62,245 nt of DNA from Poronia punctata (lineage: Eukaryota > Ascomycota > Sordariomycetes > Xylariales > Xylariaceae). A program made the translations under genes and the position numbers. The stretch is from the NCBI GenBank assembly GCA_022579005.1, contig MU401669.1, positions 1 to 62,245 on the forward strand. Direction: 5' to 3'. Within the stretch, counting starts at the first letter, position 1. Each line of letters starts with the position of its first letter. This document shows positions 12,309-23,359 of the stretch, piece after piece. The notes beneath the pieces are model-generated. The model saw only the letters and a list, made by a program, of their open reading frames with translations, ran no database searches and was not told where the DNA came from.

Positions 12309-13202
12309 ATGTCGACGACAGCTACGATCCTCATGGGCCCGCAAACCCTCAAAACCGGGAGAGAGATACGCCTCTTCGCCCGCAGTCGACCTTGTCCGAA
12401 TACATCTGGACTAGCCCCAGGCTACCTTCAAGCCAACCTAATCATCTTACCATCCAGATACGCCGCAGACTTCCGGCTCCTCTGCCGTCGCAATCCGGTG
12501 CCATGTCCCCTGATTGCCGAGTCGTCAGATCCGGGAAGATGGGATTCCGTGCGTTCCCACATACCTGGCCTAGACGGGGCCACCCTGCTCACAAACGTCG
12601 ACTTGCGGAGGGACGCGCCCAAATACAACATCTATAAAGACTCCAAGTTGAACAAATCCAACTGCGCCGACATAGTCGATGTCTGGACCGACGACCACGT
12701 GGCATTTCTAATAGGCTGTTCCTTCAGCTTCGAGTCCTCGCTCACTACAGCCGGACTCCCGCCACTACACACCACTCTCGGGCGCAACGTGCCCATGTAC
12801 CTCAGCTCGATGCCGCTCTATCCCGCGGGCGTCTTCACGGATAGCACCGTTGTGGTATCTATGCGCCCGTACAAGGCCAGCGATGTGCCAAAGGTGAGGG
12901 ATATCACTCGACCCTTTGCGGCCACGCATGGCGAACCGATCGCTTGGGGTTGGGATGCTCTCAAGACACTGGGGATTGCAGATATTGATGTTCCGGAATG
13001 GGGTGACGCACCCATGACGGAAGACGGACAGCCGCTTGGGAAGTTCTCGGGTTCTGACGAGTTGGTCCCGGTGTTTTGGGGCTGTGGTGTCACTCCACAA
13101 GAGGCTGTCATGAGGTCCAACTTAGAAGGCGTTATCATGGCTCATTCCCCCGGACATATGTTGCTTCTTGATTGCCAAGACACGGACATCATTTCAAAGT
13201 AA
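12309..13202 (+). CDS. DUF1445 family protein (D-glutamate cyclase-like / putative hydro-lyase)
   Basis: Single exon, 297 aa, starting at AAGATGTCG. Family features of DUF1445 (UPF0317/YcsI; PF07286) are clear: GLAPGYLQANLIILP near residue 35, FRLLCRRNPVPCPL near 55, the FLIGCSFSFE motif near 135, and VPVFWGCGVTPQEAV with PGHML near the C-terminus. The length matches the usual ~265-300 aa. Bacterial and mitochondrial relatives include D-glutamate cyclase (DGLUCY, which turns D-glutamate into 5-oxo-D-proline); most fungal members are uncharacterised, so the exact reaction is inferred. No signal peptide. Its divergent neighbour is a Zn2Cys6 regulator, which might control it. Confidence 0.88.
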   Translation: MSTTATILMGPQTLKTGREIRLFARSRPCPNTSGLAPGYLQANLIILPSRYAADFRLLCRRNPVPCPLIAESSDPGRWDSVRSHIPGLDGATLLTNVDLRRDAPKYNIYKDSKLNKSNCADIVDVWTDDHVAFLIGCSFSFESSLTTAGLPPLHTTLGRNVPMYLSSMPLYPAGVFTDSTVVVSMRPYKASDVPKVRDITRPFAATHGEPIAWGWDALKTLGIADIDVPEWGDAPMTEDGQPLGKFSGSDELVPVFWGCGVTPQEAVMRSNLEGVIMAHSPGHMLLLDCQDTDIISK

Positions 13203-13927
13203 GAGGCTATACAAGACTAGTCGAGATGGCTTTCGGTGTTTTCCTGTGGGTTTTAATTGTGCTTTGTTCTGGGACTGGGAACGAATTGTACACATGATTT
13301 GAGAGGATCGTTATCACGGACAGGGCATTAGATGGAGTTTGAATAATAGTGACTATGTATATACATTGTAGGAAACTTTATGGGTTTGATATCTGTGCCT
13401 AGACTAGTGTCTTATCTTTGTCTCTGTCTTCTGTTATTACCTTGAATCTGAGGATGTTATTCCGCAAGTCTCCATCCTATCCCCTCGGCGGTTGAAGATA
13501 CCCGGTGTAGATAGAAATTCACAGAGGGCGTGCCGCATCTCGGGCCGCATTATCAAAGGCCTGAAATCAGAGAACCGTTTTCGTATCCTTAAACCACCAT
13601 ATATCTTTACCATATCTTATCAAGTCCTAATTGATGCATTGCTTCTATCTACATGTGAATATGTACTCGATCAGTGGGCCACAATAGACGGCGCCTTTAG
13701 CTCGACAGATTCAAAAACACATATTCATATCCACAAACTAAATGCAGCAACTATTTATTTACGTATTACATAACAAGCGTGCAATATAAATACCTACCTA
13801 CAAAACCCTCCCGAATTCCACTTTATAGGTTTTAAAGGCTGCTCTCGTAATTACTTGCTTACTTACCTACCTCCTCCCCCCAAAGCAACAACAACCATAC
13901 CTACCATCCCCCTTACCCGAACCCACA
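13203..13927. other. Intergenic, no gene recognised
   Basis: This stretch holds the 3' flank of the DUF1445 gene and the upstream region of the GNAT gene. CCTA motifs and a C-rich stretch (13870-13920) precede the GNAT start. No convincing coding frame was seen. Confidence 0.6.
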
Positions 13928-14488
13928 ATGGCCATCTGGCGTCCCGCCACCCCAGCCGACGTCCAAGGCCTAACACTCGTCGCGGAAGCAGTCCACAAAG
14001 ACCTTCCCGAAAGACCAGCCGTATTCGAAGAACGCATACGATTATTTCCGCAAGGTACCCTAGTTCTCGTAGAAGAAGAAGAAGAAGAAGAAGAAGAAGA
14101 AGAGGAAGAGGAAAAAACAGAAAAGATATCGGGCTACGCAATCTCACATCCAATCCCCCATCGTCAACCCCCTGCCCTCGACAGTTTCTTTTCTTCACTA
14201 CTACAACAACAGACGGAGACGAAAAACCAGTATTACATCCACGACGTGTGTGTATCGCCCGACTTGCGCGGTCGTGGATACGCCGCCGAGGCTGTGCGTA
14301 GACTTCTTGCTGTTGGGACGGGTCTTGGATACGAGACTACGGGGCTGGTTTCTGTTTATGGGACTTCGGATTTCTGGGCAAGGTTTGGTTTCGTGCTTGT
14401 GGATTTGAGTTCTGGGAGTGCGTTGAGGGAGAAGTTAAGTGGTTATGGTGATGATGCTGTTTATATGGAGAGACGGAACGACAGCTGA
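13928..14488 (+). CDS. GNAT-family N-acetyltransferase with poly-Glu insert
   Basis: Single exon, 186 aa. The start MAIWRPATPAD is typical of small GNAT enzymes. The acetyl-CoA binding motif is visible as IHDVCVSPDLRGRGYAAEA at about residues 100-118 (R/Q-x-x-G-x-G/A type). Strand and helix elements follow, with GTSDFWARFGF near 145-155 matching motif B. A run of about 14 glutamates sits at about residues 54-67, encoded by a GAA/GAG microsatellite at 14070-14112. It falls in the loop between the second and third strands and is probably tolerated there. The substrate cannot be told. Convergent with the FZO1 gene. Confidence 0.85.
   Translation: MAIWRPATPADVQGLTLVAEAVHKDLPERPAVFEERIRLFPQGTLVLVEEEEEEEEEEEEEEKTEKISGYAISHPIPHRQPPALDSFFSSLLQQQTETKNQYYIHDVCVSPDLRGRGYAAEAVRRLLAVGTGLGYETTGLVSVYGTSDFWARFGFVLVDLSSGSALREKLSGYGDDAVYMERRNDS
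14070..14112 (+). repeat. GAA microsatellite inside the GNAT gene
   Basis: Roughly 14 consecutive GAA/GAG codons that encode an uninterrupted glutamate run. Length changes in units of three bases would keep the frame. Confidence 0.95.
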
Positions 14489-14937
14489 GGAGAAATAGGA
14501 GGCTGTTATGTGTCTATGAATGTCGGTTCTTCATTATGGGCAGGAGACACAAGTGCAAGGCCGCCAAATATCTAAAAAGCTCACGATAGAGAGAGAATTG
14601 CAATTCAGGTCAATAATAACTAAGGTAATGAAACATGGCGATCAAACCATTTATCTTTTCCGTCTCGGGGGCATATAATTCGTATTTCATATTTCAAAGC
14701 ATGGCTAAACAAGGAAGATGGGAGAAGGGGGTGGGTGTATCGACGGGTGAGCGAGTGCCGCTACGAAAGATGAACTTTTCTATCCGGCCTTTTCCCAATC
14801 TCGCCTGACAGAGTGAGCGTCTTATACTCATCGCATGTACAAAGAATGAAAGCACAATAACGAACAGAGTGGTATTATGTAACAATATTTTGTGCCAAAC
14901 GCCGCCCGATGCTTTCCTCATAATAACGTGCTGCGAA
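14489..14937. other. Convergent 3' flanks
   Basis: 449 bp between the GNAT gene (+) and FZO1 (-). It should hold both 3' UTRs and polyadenylation signals; nothing else was recognised. Confidence 0.6.
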
Positions 14938-17737
14938 CTAGGAGATGTTCAGGCCCATTGCCTGGGGATGAGCGTCAAGGTCTACATCGGCGACCAGAGT
15001 ACGTTGGTGGGCACTGTTGCGGACGAGATTGCCAAAGAATTTCAAGGCAACTTCACTTTCGTTGCGTGATTTCAACGTCTCATCCCGGCGTGAGCCTAGC
15101 CGTTCGACCGAGCGCGTCAGGCCGACACGCAAGTTGTCGGCGGGTATTCGGAGCACTTTGCGTACCGAGGTCGAAATGCGCATGCTATTCGAATGGACGT
15201 AGTCGATTTCCTTCAACTGCGCAGAAAGTTTGGCAGATAAACGGTGTGGCAGAGACTGCGGGATCTGCTGGAGAACGTATACCGCCGCCGAGGCCACTAA
15301 TGAATATTGGTTAGCAGTTAAGAGCAATAATATGTCCGAAACAATGTCACTTACCGGCAACAATGACTGCAGGAATCATCAGCTTCCTCAGATTGTCGTT
15401 CCCAACAATCTTGGCGGCACTAAGGGCGTGGTCTACCCAGCCATATCCGCCGATAACCCGGCCACCAATAGCTGTAGCAAGAGTCAAGGCCATGCCGGTA
15501 CCAGCCACCTTCTCCTGCCGCTGCATCAGAGTAGACCAGTCGACAAGATCGGAGAACTCGGTCGGGAGGTCGACTTGCTTGGCCAATATATCCCGCTTTC
15601 TCCGGAACATGACGTCGGCTCGGAAGCTAAGGTCATGGTATTCATCGCCAAGATGCTGTATCCCGAGTTCCTTGATAGCATTCACGCCGCTTACCGCCTT
15701 GGAACGAGCATGTTCTTCACAATCCGTGACAGCAGCCGAAATCTCTTCCAGCATCGCCGCCTTCAAGTCCTCGGCAAAATCGAACACACCGAACAGCCCG
15801 GGGTACGGCACCCCCAGAGTGCTATCGCCAGCGTGGACAATGGCAGAATTGAGAGTCTCTCTGGTACGGTCGTAGATATCCTTGCAAGTAACTTCGATGG
15901 TTCGGTCGATCTCGTCGCCTACTTCGGCCTTGGCCTTTTTGGAGGAAGCCAGTTGGGGCTCAATGTCTTCCAGGTCCCTTGTGACCCGCTCAAGCTCGGA
16001 CTGCGCAACTTCTACGTTGACGGTTGCAAGCACATGAACATCGTTGAGGATATTCAATAGATAGGTCTTGGCTGGCGTAAGCTTCGATCGTGCACGTTTC
16101 TCCAGAACGAAACGTCTTAGAGATTGCTCGAGCTTCTGGAAATCCTCGACCCGCTCCTTCTCTTTCCCCTTGCCCTTTGGATCGTCGCTTGGATCGTCCC
16201 CTCCATCCCCTCCACCGGAGCCACTACCTCCTGGGGGCGAGGGCCCCATCGGTATAACGTTGCTTGAAACGAAATGTACGAGTTCACTAGACTCTTTATA
16301 TGTACGGGGGCTCAAGCCAGAGACCTGGTCCAATATCATTTTTTGACATCGTTCTTTGTCACGAATCATATCGAAACCATTGACAACCATGAATATGTAG
16401 GCCTTTTCCGAAGCTGCCGCCCAGATGAATTCCTTGGCCGACTGTGTGAAGTGGTTAGCTGCCGAGACGACGAAGACGACAACGTCGATCTCCTCCTGTC
16501 TAGCGAATATGGCCGTGGTTTTGGTAGTGTCGGAATTAAGGCCGGGGGCATCGATCAAGGCGATATCCACGACGCCATTGTTAAGAAGGGATTCGTCCAC
16601 GGTCCGTACATCTTTTACATAAACCTTGCATTGCATATAAGTTGAGTTGTCCAGTACGATTTTCTCAAGTTCGGACAGCGGAAAAACGTCGTATGTCGAC
16701 TCGTCGTGTCGGTTATAAACGGCGTCCCTGTGCACTGCGTGCACTTCCTCCATACCCCCGTTTTCTCGGGCATCCAATACTTCGCAGAAAAGACTCGTAC
16801 AAGGCTGCTGGTCTTCGGGCAATACTTTGCGTCGTAGGAGCGCATTGCAAAACGTCGATTTGCCGGCGTTTAAATCTCCAGTAACCAAGACCTTGCTCGA
16901 CGTATCGTCGATTCGCTCTCGTAGCGATGTCAGGTGCTTGATGCTTGTGCGTATTTTGCCGTCGAGTAGTGATGCAATCGAATTCTTCTCGAGTGAGTGG
17001 ACGAGTTCAGCCTGGTTCAGCGCCCCCAGCTTGAGGTCAAGTTTGAGGATCGAAAACTCCTGCGCAATCTGAGGTGATATCAACCGAGGGGCTTCGACGT
17101 TAGCTTTGTTTTCGGCATCCTTGCTAGACTCTGCAGATTCGTGTTCTGAGGTGGTCGTCATTGAACGTCGCAAAGGTCGTCCGTGATCAAACGCAGGCCC
17201 GGCTTCACCGACTACGGAGAATGTATGGTGCATTCCCGGCCTAGACGCGGGCCTTCCGCCGCTGGACATGTCGGTACGTTGAACGGAAGGGTAATGAGCA
17301 GGCCATGTTGTATTCATCTCCTGAAGACCTTGCAACAGGTCGACCACCCTGTTGATCGCACGCCCTAAAGCGACCCGTTGTTGATTATACCATAGCTGGG
17401 ATATGGCGGACACCTGGTTCCGCTGGTTCCCTTCGGTATTTCCTGGCGGGAGCAGAATGTCTGCCGCGAGACTGGGGTCTGTCCGAGGTGAACCGAGAGG
17501 AAACTTGGAAGAGCCGGGTTCGTCGCCAATGATGCTTCCGCCGTATCCCGAATCGCTATTTAGTAAAGACTGAAGTCGTGTTGCGTGGTGGGATGCCGAG
17601 CCGCTTCCGACGGTGGCAAATGCCGTTCTTCCAGTATCCATCGCGTCCGGCGGTGTGGGTGCTACATCCTCGCCTTCCTCCACGGCCGGGGATTTCCCCT
17701 TGTTCTTATTTGCAGGTGGGAAATACTCCTGGCTCAT
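14938..17737 (-). CDS. FZO1: Mitofusin, mitochondrial outer-membrane fusion GTPase Fzo1
   Basis: Two exons, 17737-15355 and 15296-14938, giving 913 aa. The intron (GTAAGT...TTAG, phase 1) joins the membrane segment exactly as the family requires. A disordered N-terminal ~115 residues precede helices of HR1 type and the dynamin-like GTPase domain. Its motifs are P-loop GDLNAGKST at about 287-295, a switch threonine in QQPCTSLFC, DAPG at about 395-398, and NGFD at about 452-455. The C-terminal part carries a Gly/Ser/Asp-rich insert, coiled coil, two closely spaced membrane segments around residues 750-805, and the conserved IDYVHSNSMRIS and SEVALKFFGNLV of HR2. It drives tethering and fusion of mitochondrial outer membranes. 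The start at the fifth-codon Met (MSQEYFPP, 17737) is preferred over 17749 because it matches fungal homologues. Divergent from VPS2. Confidence 0.95.
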
Positions 17738-18450
17738 GGTGAATTTCAAATGTCGGCATCCATGAAACGTGTATCTTCAATAAATTATAGGCTAGCTGTA
17801 AGGAAACGTGAGCTGCAATTGTTGTTTGACACGTCAGAAAAACCACATCCAGATGTGTGAGAGAAAAAAAGTTTAGATATTGCGACAGTGGTTGCATACC
17901 GCCGGCGGCAACATTAGAAGTGTTTAGGTCATTCGCTAATAACCTACGAGTAACATCCAACGGGGCATTTAAGCCGGCGGTAAAGAAATGGCTTGTCCTA
18001 TGTAGGAGGTACTTCAGGTTGGTATCCACTTTAATGGCACAGAAGCTCTTCACTGTGGCTCAAGCACCTACCCCTTGTAAATGTAGGTCGGCGCCGTTGC
18101 ATCGCAAGTACTTGTACAGTGGGTAGATAAAGTATATTAGGCACCCTGCAGCATTGTTGTTGTACACGCAGTACAGCGAACCCGTGCACTATTACAGTCC
18201 AGGTGTAGGCAGCTCTTATCCTACCCGAAGCTGACGTAGTTGGCACCTTTAGTGGTGGCCCAAGTTGCCGTGTTATCGTCCCTTAAACATAAAGTAGCCG
18301 TCGACCTTCGCGATACATACGTACGTACCGATATCCAGAACACATTCACAGAGCTCGCACCGCCAACTACCTTAGCATATCGCATCCGTTGCTCACTTTT
18401 CCACCGAGGCCGCTTTGATATCCATTTACTTCATAAAAACAATAGCTGCA
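17738..18450. promoter_or_regulatory. Divergent promoter region FZO1 / VPS2
   Basis: 713 bp shared upstream of two divergently transcribed genes. No coding frame is supported. Specific elements were not identified. Confidence 0.5.
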
Positions 18451-19391
18451 ATGAATGTGAGCACAGGCCAGAGACCTGGGTCAACCGCGTCTACTCTTTG
18501 GGATGACTAGCTGATAGCGGGATGTTAGATACTAGAATGGGCTTTCGGTAAACGTATGACGCCTGCGCAGCGTCTGCGCAAAAATCAACGACTCCTCGAT
18601 AAAGCGATACGCGAGATCGATCAGCAGAAAGTCAAGTTAGAGCGGCAGGAGAAACAGCTTATAGCTCAGATCAAACAGAGTGCGCAAAAGGGTCAGATGG
18701 GAGCAGCCAAGATACAGGCAAAGGATTTGGTGCGCACAAGAAGGTTCGCACCGAGACTCAACAAGATGGATGCGTCGGTGTGCTGATTTTAATCAATGGC
18801 GATAGATACATCGAGAAGTTCTATGGACTCAAAAGCAACCTTCAAAAAATATCCCTACGACTCCAGGTATGCCGGATTCGCACACGATAGAGGCATCTGG
18901 TCAACATGCTAACACCTATCCCCTTTCAGACGCATAGAACCAACGAGCAAATGGTACAGGCGATGAAGGGAGCTACCATGGCTCTTGGAAGTATGAACAA
19001 GTCGATGAACTTGCCTGCGCTACAACGAATCGCCATGGAATTCGAACGCGAGAACGACGTAATGGAGCAGAGGCAGGAGATGATGGACGATGCCATTGAT
19101 GATGCAATGGATGTTGGTGTTGATGAAGAGGGCGACGAGGTCGTAGAGCAAGTGTTGGAGGAGATCGGAGTAGATCTTAACCAAGCCGTAAGTGATCCCA
19201 TAACACGCCAGCGGTGTCGGGAGTTGGAAGAGAATGCTGACCATATGCTGCAGTTCGGAGAAACGCCAACAGGTTTGCATTCCGATAAAGTTCCCGAGAA
19301 CAGGGTGGCCCAAGCGATCGGTGCCCCTAGCGGAGGCGGTGACTCTGCCGACGATGATCTCCAAGCCCGCCTTGATAGCTTAAGGAAGTGA
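18451..19391 (+). CDS. VPS2: ESCRT-III subunit Vps2/Did4 (CHMP2)
   Basis: Five exons: 18451-18456, 18529-18743, 18806-18866, 18930-19187 and 19254-19391, giving 225 aa, the usual length. The first exon is only ATGAAT; splicing (GTGAGC...TTAG) restores the family start MNILEWAFGKRMTP. The basic helix (LRKNQRLLDKAIREI), IQAKDLVRTRR, QAMKGATMALGSMN and MEFERENDVMEQRQEMMDDA are diagnostic. The C-terminus DDDLQARLDSLRK is the MIT-interacting MIM1 motif that recruits Vps4. The fourth intron (19188-19253) is 66 nt, a multiple of three, with no stop codon; removing it gives NQA-FGETPTGL, as in relatives. The protein polymerises on endosomal membranes for multivesicular-body sorting. Confidence 0.93.
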
Positions 19392-19592
19392 AAGCAACTG
19401 CCAAGCATGCAGAGGCGGTGTATGCCCTACCTGTGTTGGAGTTGTCCCGTTTCCGAGCCGTATCATGAAAGATATGGGAACATGACGCGGGTCACCGAGT
19501 CGAGTACCCGAGAGATGCTTGTTTTGTTTTTACGCTCTCCTTGTTCTACTCCCCTACTATTTAACAGCTCTTCCCATCTACATCGAAGCGAG

Positions 19593-20933
19593 CTATCGCA
19601 GAACCATTCTCAGAATCTCAAGGACATCCTCTTTATCCAGATGCGCTGGGTTAGTCAGGACCATCCTATCCTGTAGGCTATGTTCTGCAATGCTCTCTAG
19701 CCTATCCTCGGCGATGCCAAATTCCTTCAATGTCCGTGGCAGACCTAACGCCCGAACAAATGCATCCATGAGGTCTCCAAGATCGGCGGATTTTTGGTCT
19801 AGCCCCTTTTCCCGAAATATTTTTGAGGCATCGGGAAGCTGCCATAGAATGTCGGCTACGGCGTCCTGCCTGGCAATGTTTGCCTTCTTTACGTAATTAT
19901 ACTTGCAGACCGCGGGATTGAGGATGCAGCTCGTTTCACCGTGTCCCACTCCCTCGGGTCCTAATTGATGTCCAATCCCATGGCTCGCGCCCATTTGCGC
20001 GCCAAAGACGAGTGCCGCCATTGCATCTCGGGTACCCAGGAAACAGTCCAGTCGACTTGGTATGTCCTTGGGGTCCGTCATACATCTCAACAAACCTGGT
20101 ACTAGCTTGACAAGCCCTCGGCGTGCTGTCTCATCTGCATCATCGTTACTCTGCAGAGAACACAGTGTCTCAACGCAATGATCTAGGGCTTTGACACCCG
20201 AGCTCAACCACACGCTATCGGGTGTTGTAGTCGCAATTTTGGGATCGAGAATCACAAGCTCAGGGCCTCTGATATTAGGGCCCCGAAATGAATACTTCCG
20301 ACCATCAACATCGTTAGTTGCTCCTGCCCCGGAGGAATATTCGCCCCCGGACAACGAAGTGGGGATACTAATCACGGGAATCTCAGACGGCTTAGTGTTG
20401 GGGTGTTGGGAAGTGCTACTAGCAGATAGAAACTTCAGCCCGTCCGGTGTTGAAACTGAGTTGGCAATAGCCTAGTGGTCCGAGTCTTGTCAATTGTATT
20501 CTACTTTTGAGAAGTAAGGAAGACATTATAGAGAGGCCTTGACATTTGATCACAAAATCTTTTGGGAGAAATGGTTGTAACTTACGTAGGTAACCACCTT
20601 GGCTGCGTCCGTCAGGCTACCGGCCCCGAGTGTGATGATGTATTCGGCCTCACATCGCTTCACATCTTTGACAACCTCCAAGATCTCGGACCACAACGAA
20701 TGCGAACGCATGCCAATCCGGATTCCGGCTACCTTGTCACCCAGCTGTTGTTTGAGATTTTGGAGGTATGATGTATTTTTGGCCAACGACCCAGAACAGA
20801 TCACGAATATCTTCGCCTCAGGCCGTGCGTCATTGAGGTATTGGCGTAACACAGTTGTAAATGGTAGACCGTAGCTAATATATGGCTTGTCCCTCCCTGG
20901 GAATGCTGGACACAAAGTTTCCGTCATTTCCAC
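19593..20933 (-). CDS. Iron-containing alcohol dehydrogenase family protein
   Basis: Two exons, 20933-20586 and 20471-19593, giving 408 aa; GTAAGT...CTAG intron of 114 nt, phase 0. The nucleotide-binding half shows ITLGAGSLTDAAK at about residues 100-112 (the GGGSxxDxaK motif of PF00465). The metal-binding half shows VKALDHCVETL, the HGIGHQLGPEGVGHGE segment with three histidines, and IPTSLSGGEYSSGA. This layout matches group III Fe-ADHs, including maleylacetate reductases and related fungal dehydrogenases; the substrate cannot be told. Soluble NAD(P)-dependent oxidoreductase. It ends 201 bp from the end of VPS2, tail to tail. Confidence 0.88.
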
Positions 20934-23359
20934 TAGTTAGGTGCTGTACTTCAACTGTGAATAATGATTACGAGTAGCTTTATAAGATGTCATAGCTTAA
21001 TCACCGTGGTTAATAAGGATGGCCCTGAGGCCACTTAGCATCTGTATCTTTCGAAGCTGTATGTTATGTCACATGTTCACTTTGAGCATCAGATAATTTA
21101 ATACATCCCAGTCGCAAGAGTTACAGACAGTATAGTAAAAGGCGGGGTTGTGTGGACTGTGATATCACATCATCCACCGGATTCTATAGCAGTGCTTTGT
21201 AAGCTTTTTACAAAACAACCACCCGATTTTATATAATCCCGTTGCTCGTCTCATATTCCAGGCGCTTTGGATGGGTGTCTCATTCTAAGGAGGCCTAATA
21301 AGGGAACTATCTTAGGGTGATTCAAAGACTTGGGTAAAGACAGAAGAAGAATGCCAGAAGAGGACCCTGGACTTGCCACGTGCGTTAGCCGTAAATACAT
21401 GTTATTGCCCAAGTTTCAAATCAGATTTACAGTAAAATTCATTCAAGCCTTTTGAGATCCTTACGGGAATCCGTCCTGATCAAGGGTTTAAGAAAACTAA
21501 CACTCCCTTAAAGTACTATGTGTACCTATGCGAGAGGGAAAATGCAAAAGGGACGACCCTAAGCAATTGCGCTGGATAAACGTTAGGTGATCATCCGTAA
21601 CCGCCATCAGCCACCTGCATCTGACAGGGGAACACTTGGACAAATAGCATCACACCCATCGAGTACCCTTTGTTCCATTCGGGTACCTATTCTAAAAAGT
21701 ACCCACCAAGACACAACAGGTGTACATAGGTAGTTTAATATATTACATTGAAGGTACGTGTAGTCATCTATATGGCGCCGGCACTTGTTTTTCTCAACTT
21801 TATGCGGGGTTCTGATCTAGCTAAAATTAGGGTGGTACGTAACACTGGACACTGGCACGACTGGCTGGTAGGTAGACGTCAATGTGTCACTCGAGTTGAG
21901 ACTTTTTGGTGGGCTAATTCCCAAACCATGCGTCTTATGCCGGAACTTATATAAATAGATTCAATTGTAAAAGAAGTATGGACCTACTCGTAGATGTACC
22001 TCCACATATGGTGCATGTACAGTATCACATCTCGAGGAGCCGGCCTTGAAAAGTATCTTAGGTAGCACCTATTGCTATCGAACAACTGGGATAGTTAACT
22101 CATAGTCCATCTATACGTACATTACGTAGGGAGATAATAGGTCGGAGTTTGTATCTTCCAGTAGGCCACGCGTGTTTACGAGTGGTAGGTAGCACCCTGA
22201 TTTATATAGTATTATGTAATTGTGCGTACCTTAGGTTTAGGGGGGGCCAGCAAGATGCTCCAGAATGTACATGAAATCGATGTAAATCGGTCCCGCAGTC
22301 GTCACCTTTTCCCTCCACTTGGTGCACGTCCCCTTCTGGCCCGTTGGTAGAGCGGTATGTAGGTAGCTTGGAACCCCACGGCTTATCATCTCCATTTGAC
22401 CTCGTCCAACCCTTCGATGTTTGGTCTCCCACCCTCACCTCACCTCACCCACCTCCTGTATGAAACAGCAGAAATAAACTATCCCTGAATCGATTTATGC
22501 GAAATCTTAAGCGCCTTGTTTTCCTACACTAGTTTCCCTAAGAACCCCACCTCCGTCCACTGTCCACCTGCTGTCTCTGGTCGGACGTAGGAGGTCCCTG
22601 ATGAGTAAAGCTTGTGAGTCCCACCATACGTAATCGTTCTTGACGCATTGTAAAAGGTACCACACTCTCTCGAACAGCGCCCTTACTTCTTATTATTCCG
22701 CCCGCTGCCTACACGTAAATCCTTCCCAGCGCACAAACGGACCACCAGACAACTTTGTATCGCCTTTGTCATCATCTCCCACCCACCTGACCCTGTCAAC
22801 TTTGGGCCGCTACTGGTTGGCCTTGGGGCTGTACTTGCCTATTGACATACTATCGCCTATTACCCATTCCTCATTGCCCATTGCCCATTGTCCATTGTCC
22901 AGACGACATATTTCCCGACTTGGCCCACCTGTTTGCTATTCGCTGTTTCTTCCCATCTGTTCGTCTTTGCTGAGCATCCTACAAAAGCCACTCAGGAGTT
23001 TTCCCGACTAACATCACCGTCATATAAAAGGAGAAGATAGCACAGTGCTGTTGCAAACGCCGACACATTGTAGTACATGACGAAATTCGAGGGCAGATAA
23101 TTGCTAGCATTCTCACGATTCATCGGCCCTGTCGCTCTTCACTTCTGCCTTCTTTCCCCGCATCCGACCTAGTTTCTGCGTCGACTTGTGCCCGACATTA
23201 ATATTCTAATTATCCCGGTTTCCACCATCCATATCTCGAGACCCAATAGACTACAGGCTGTGCGTGGGCAGATCACTCCTCCGTCTTCTTACATTTTCCG
23301 AAAATCTGGCAGGAAATAAACGTCGCAGTCTCTCCTCGCACGGAGGTCTGCTGAATAGG
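20934..23359. other. Long intergenic stretch before PTC1
   Basis: 2.4 kb upstream of two divergent genes (Fe-ADH on minus, PTC1 on plus). The part from about 22,440 to 23,340 is rich in C and T on the plus strand, as in many fungal promoters and 5' leaders. Frames such as 22640-23011 have no recognisable domain. A box-A-like string near 22340 is not part of a tRNA. Confidence 0.5.

Noticed and set aside
22320..22410. tRNA-like GTTGGTAGAGCGG segment
   Set aside because: No box B or acceptor stem in the right place.
22640..23011. 123-codon plus-strand frame upstream of PTC1
   Set aside because: Lies in C/T-rich promoter-like sequence; low-complexity Ser/Pro/Leu translation is expected from composition.
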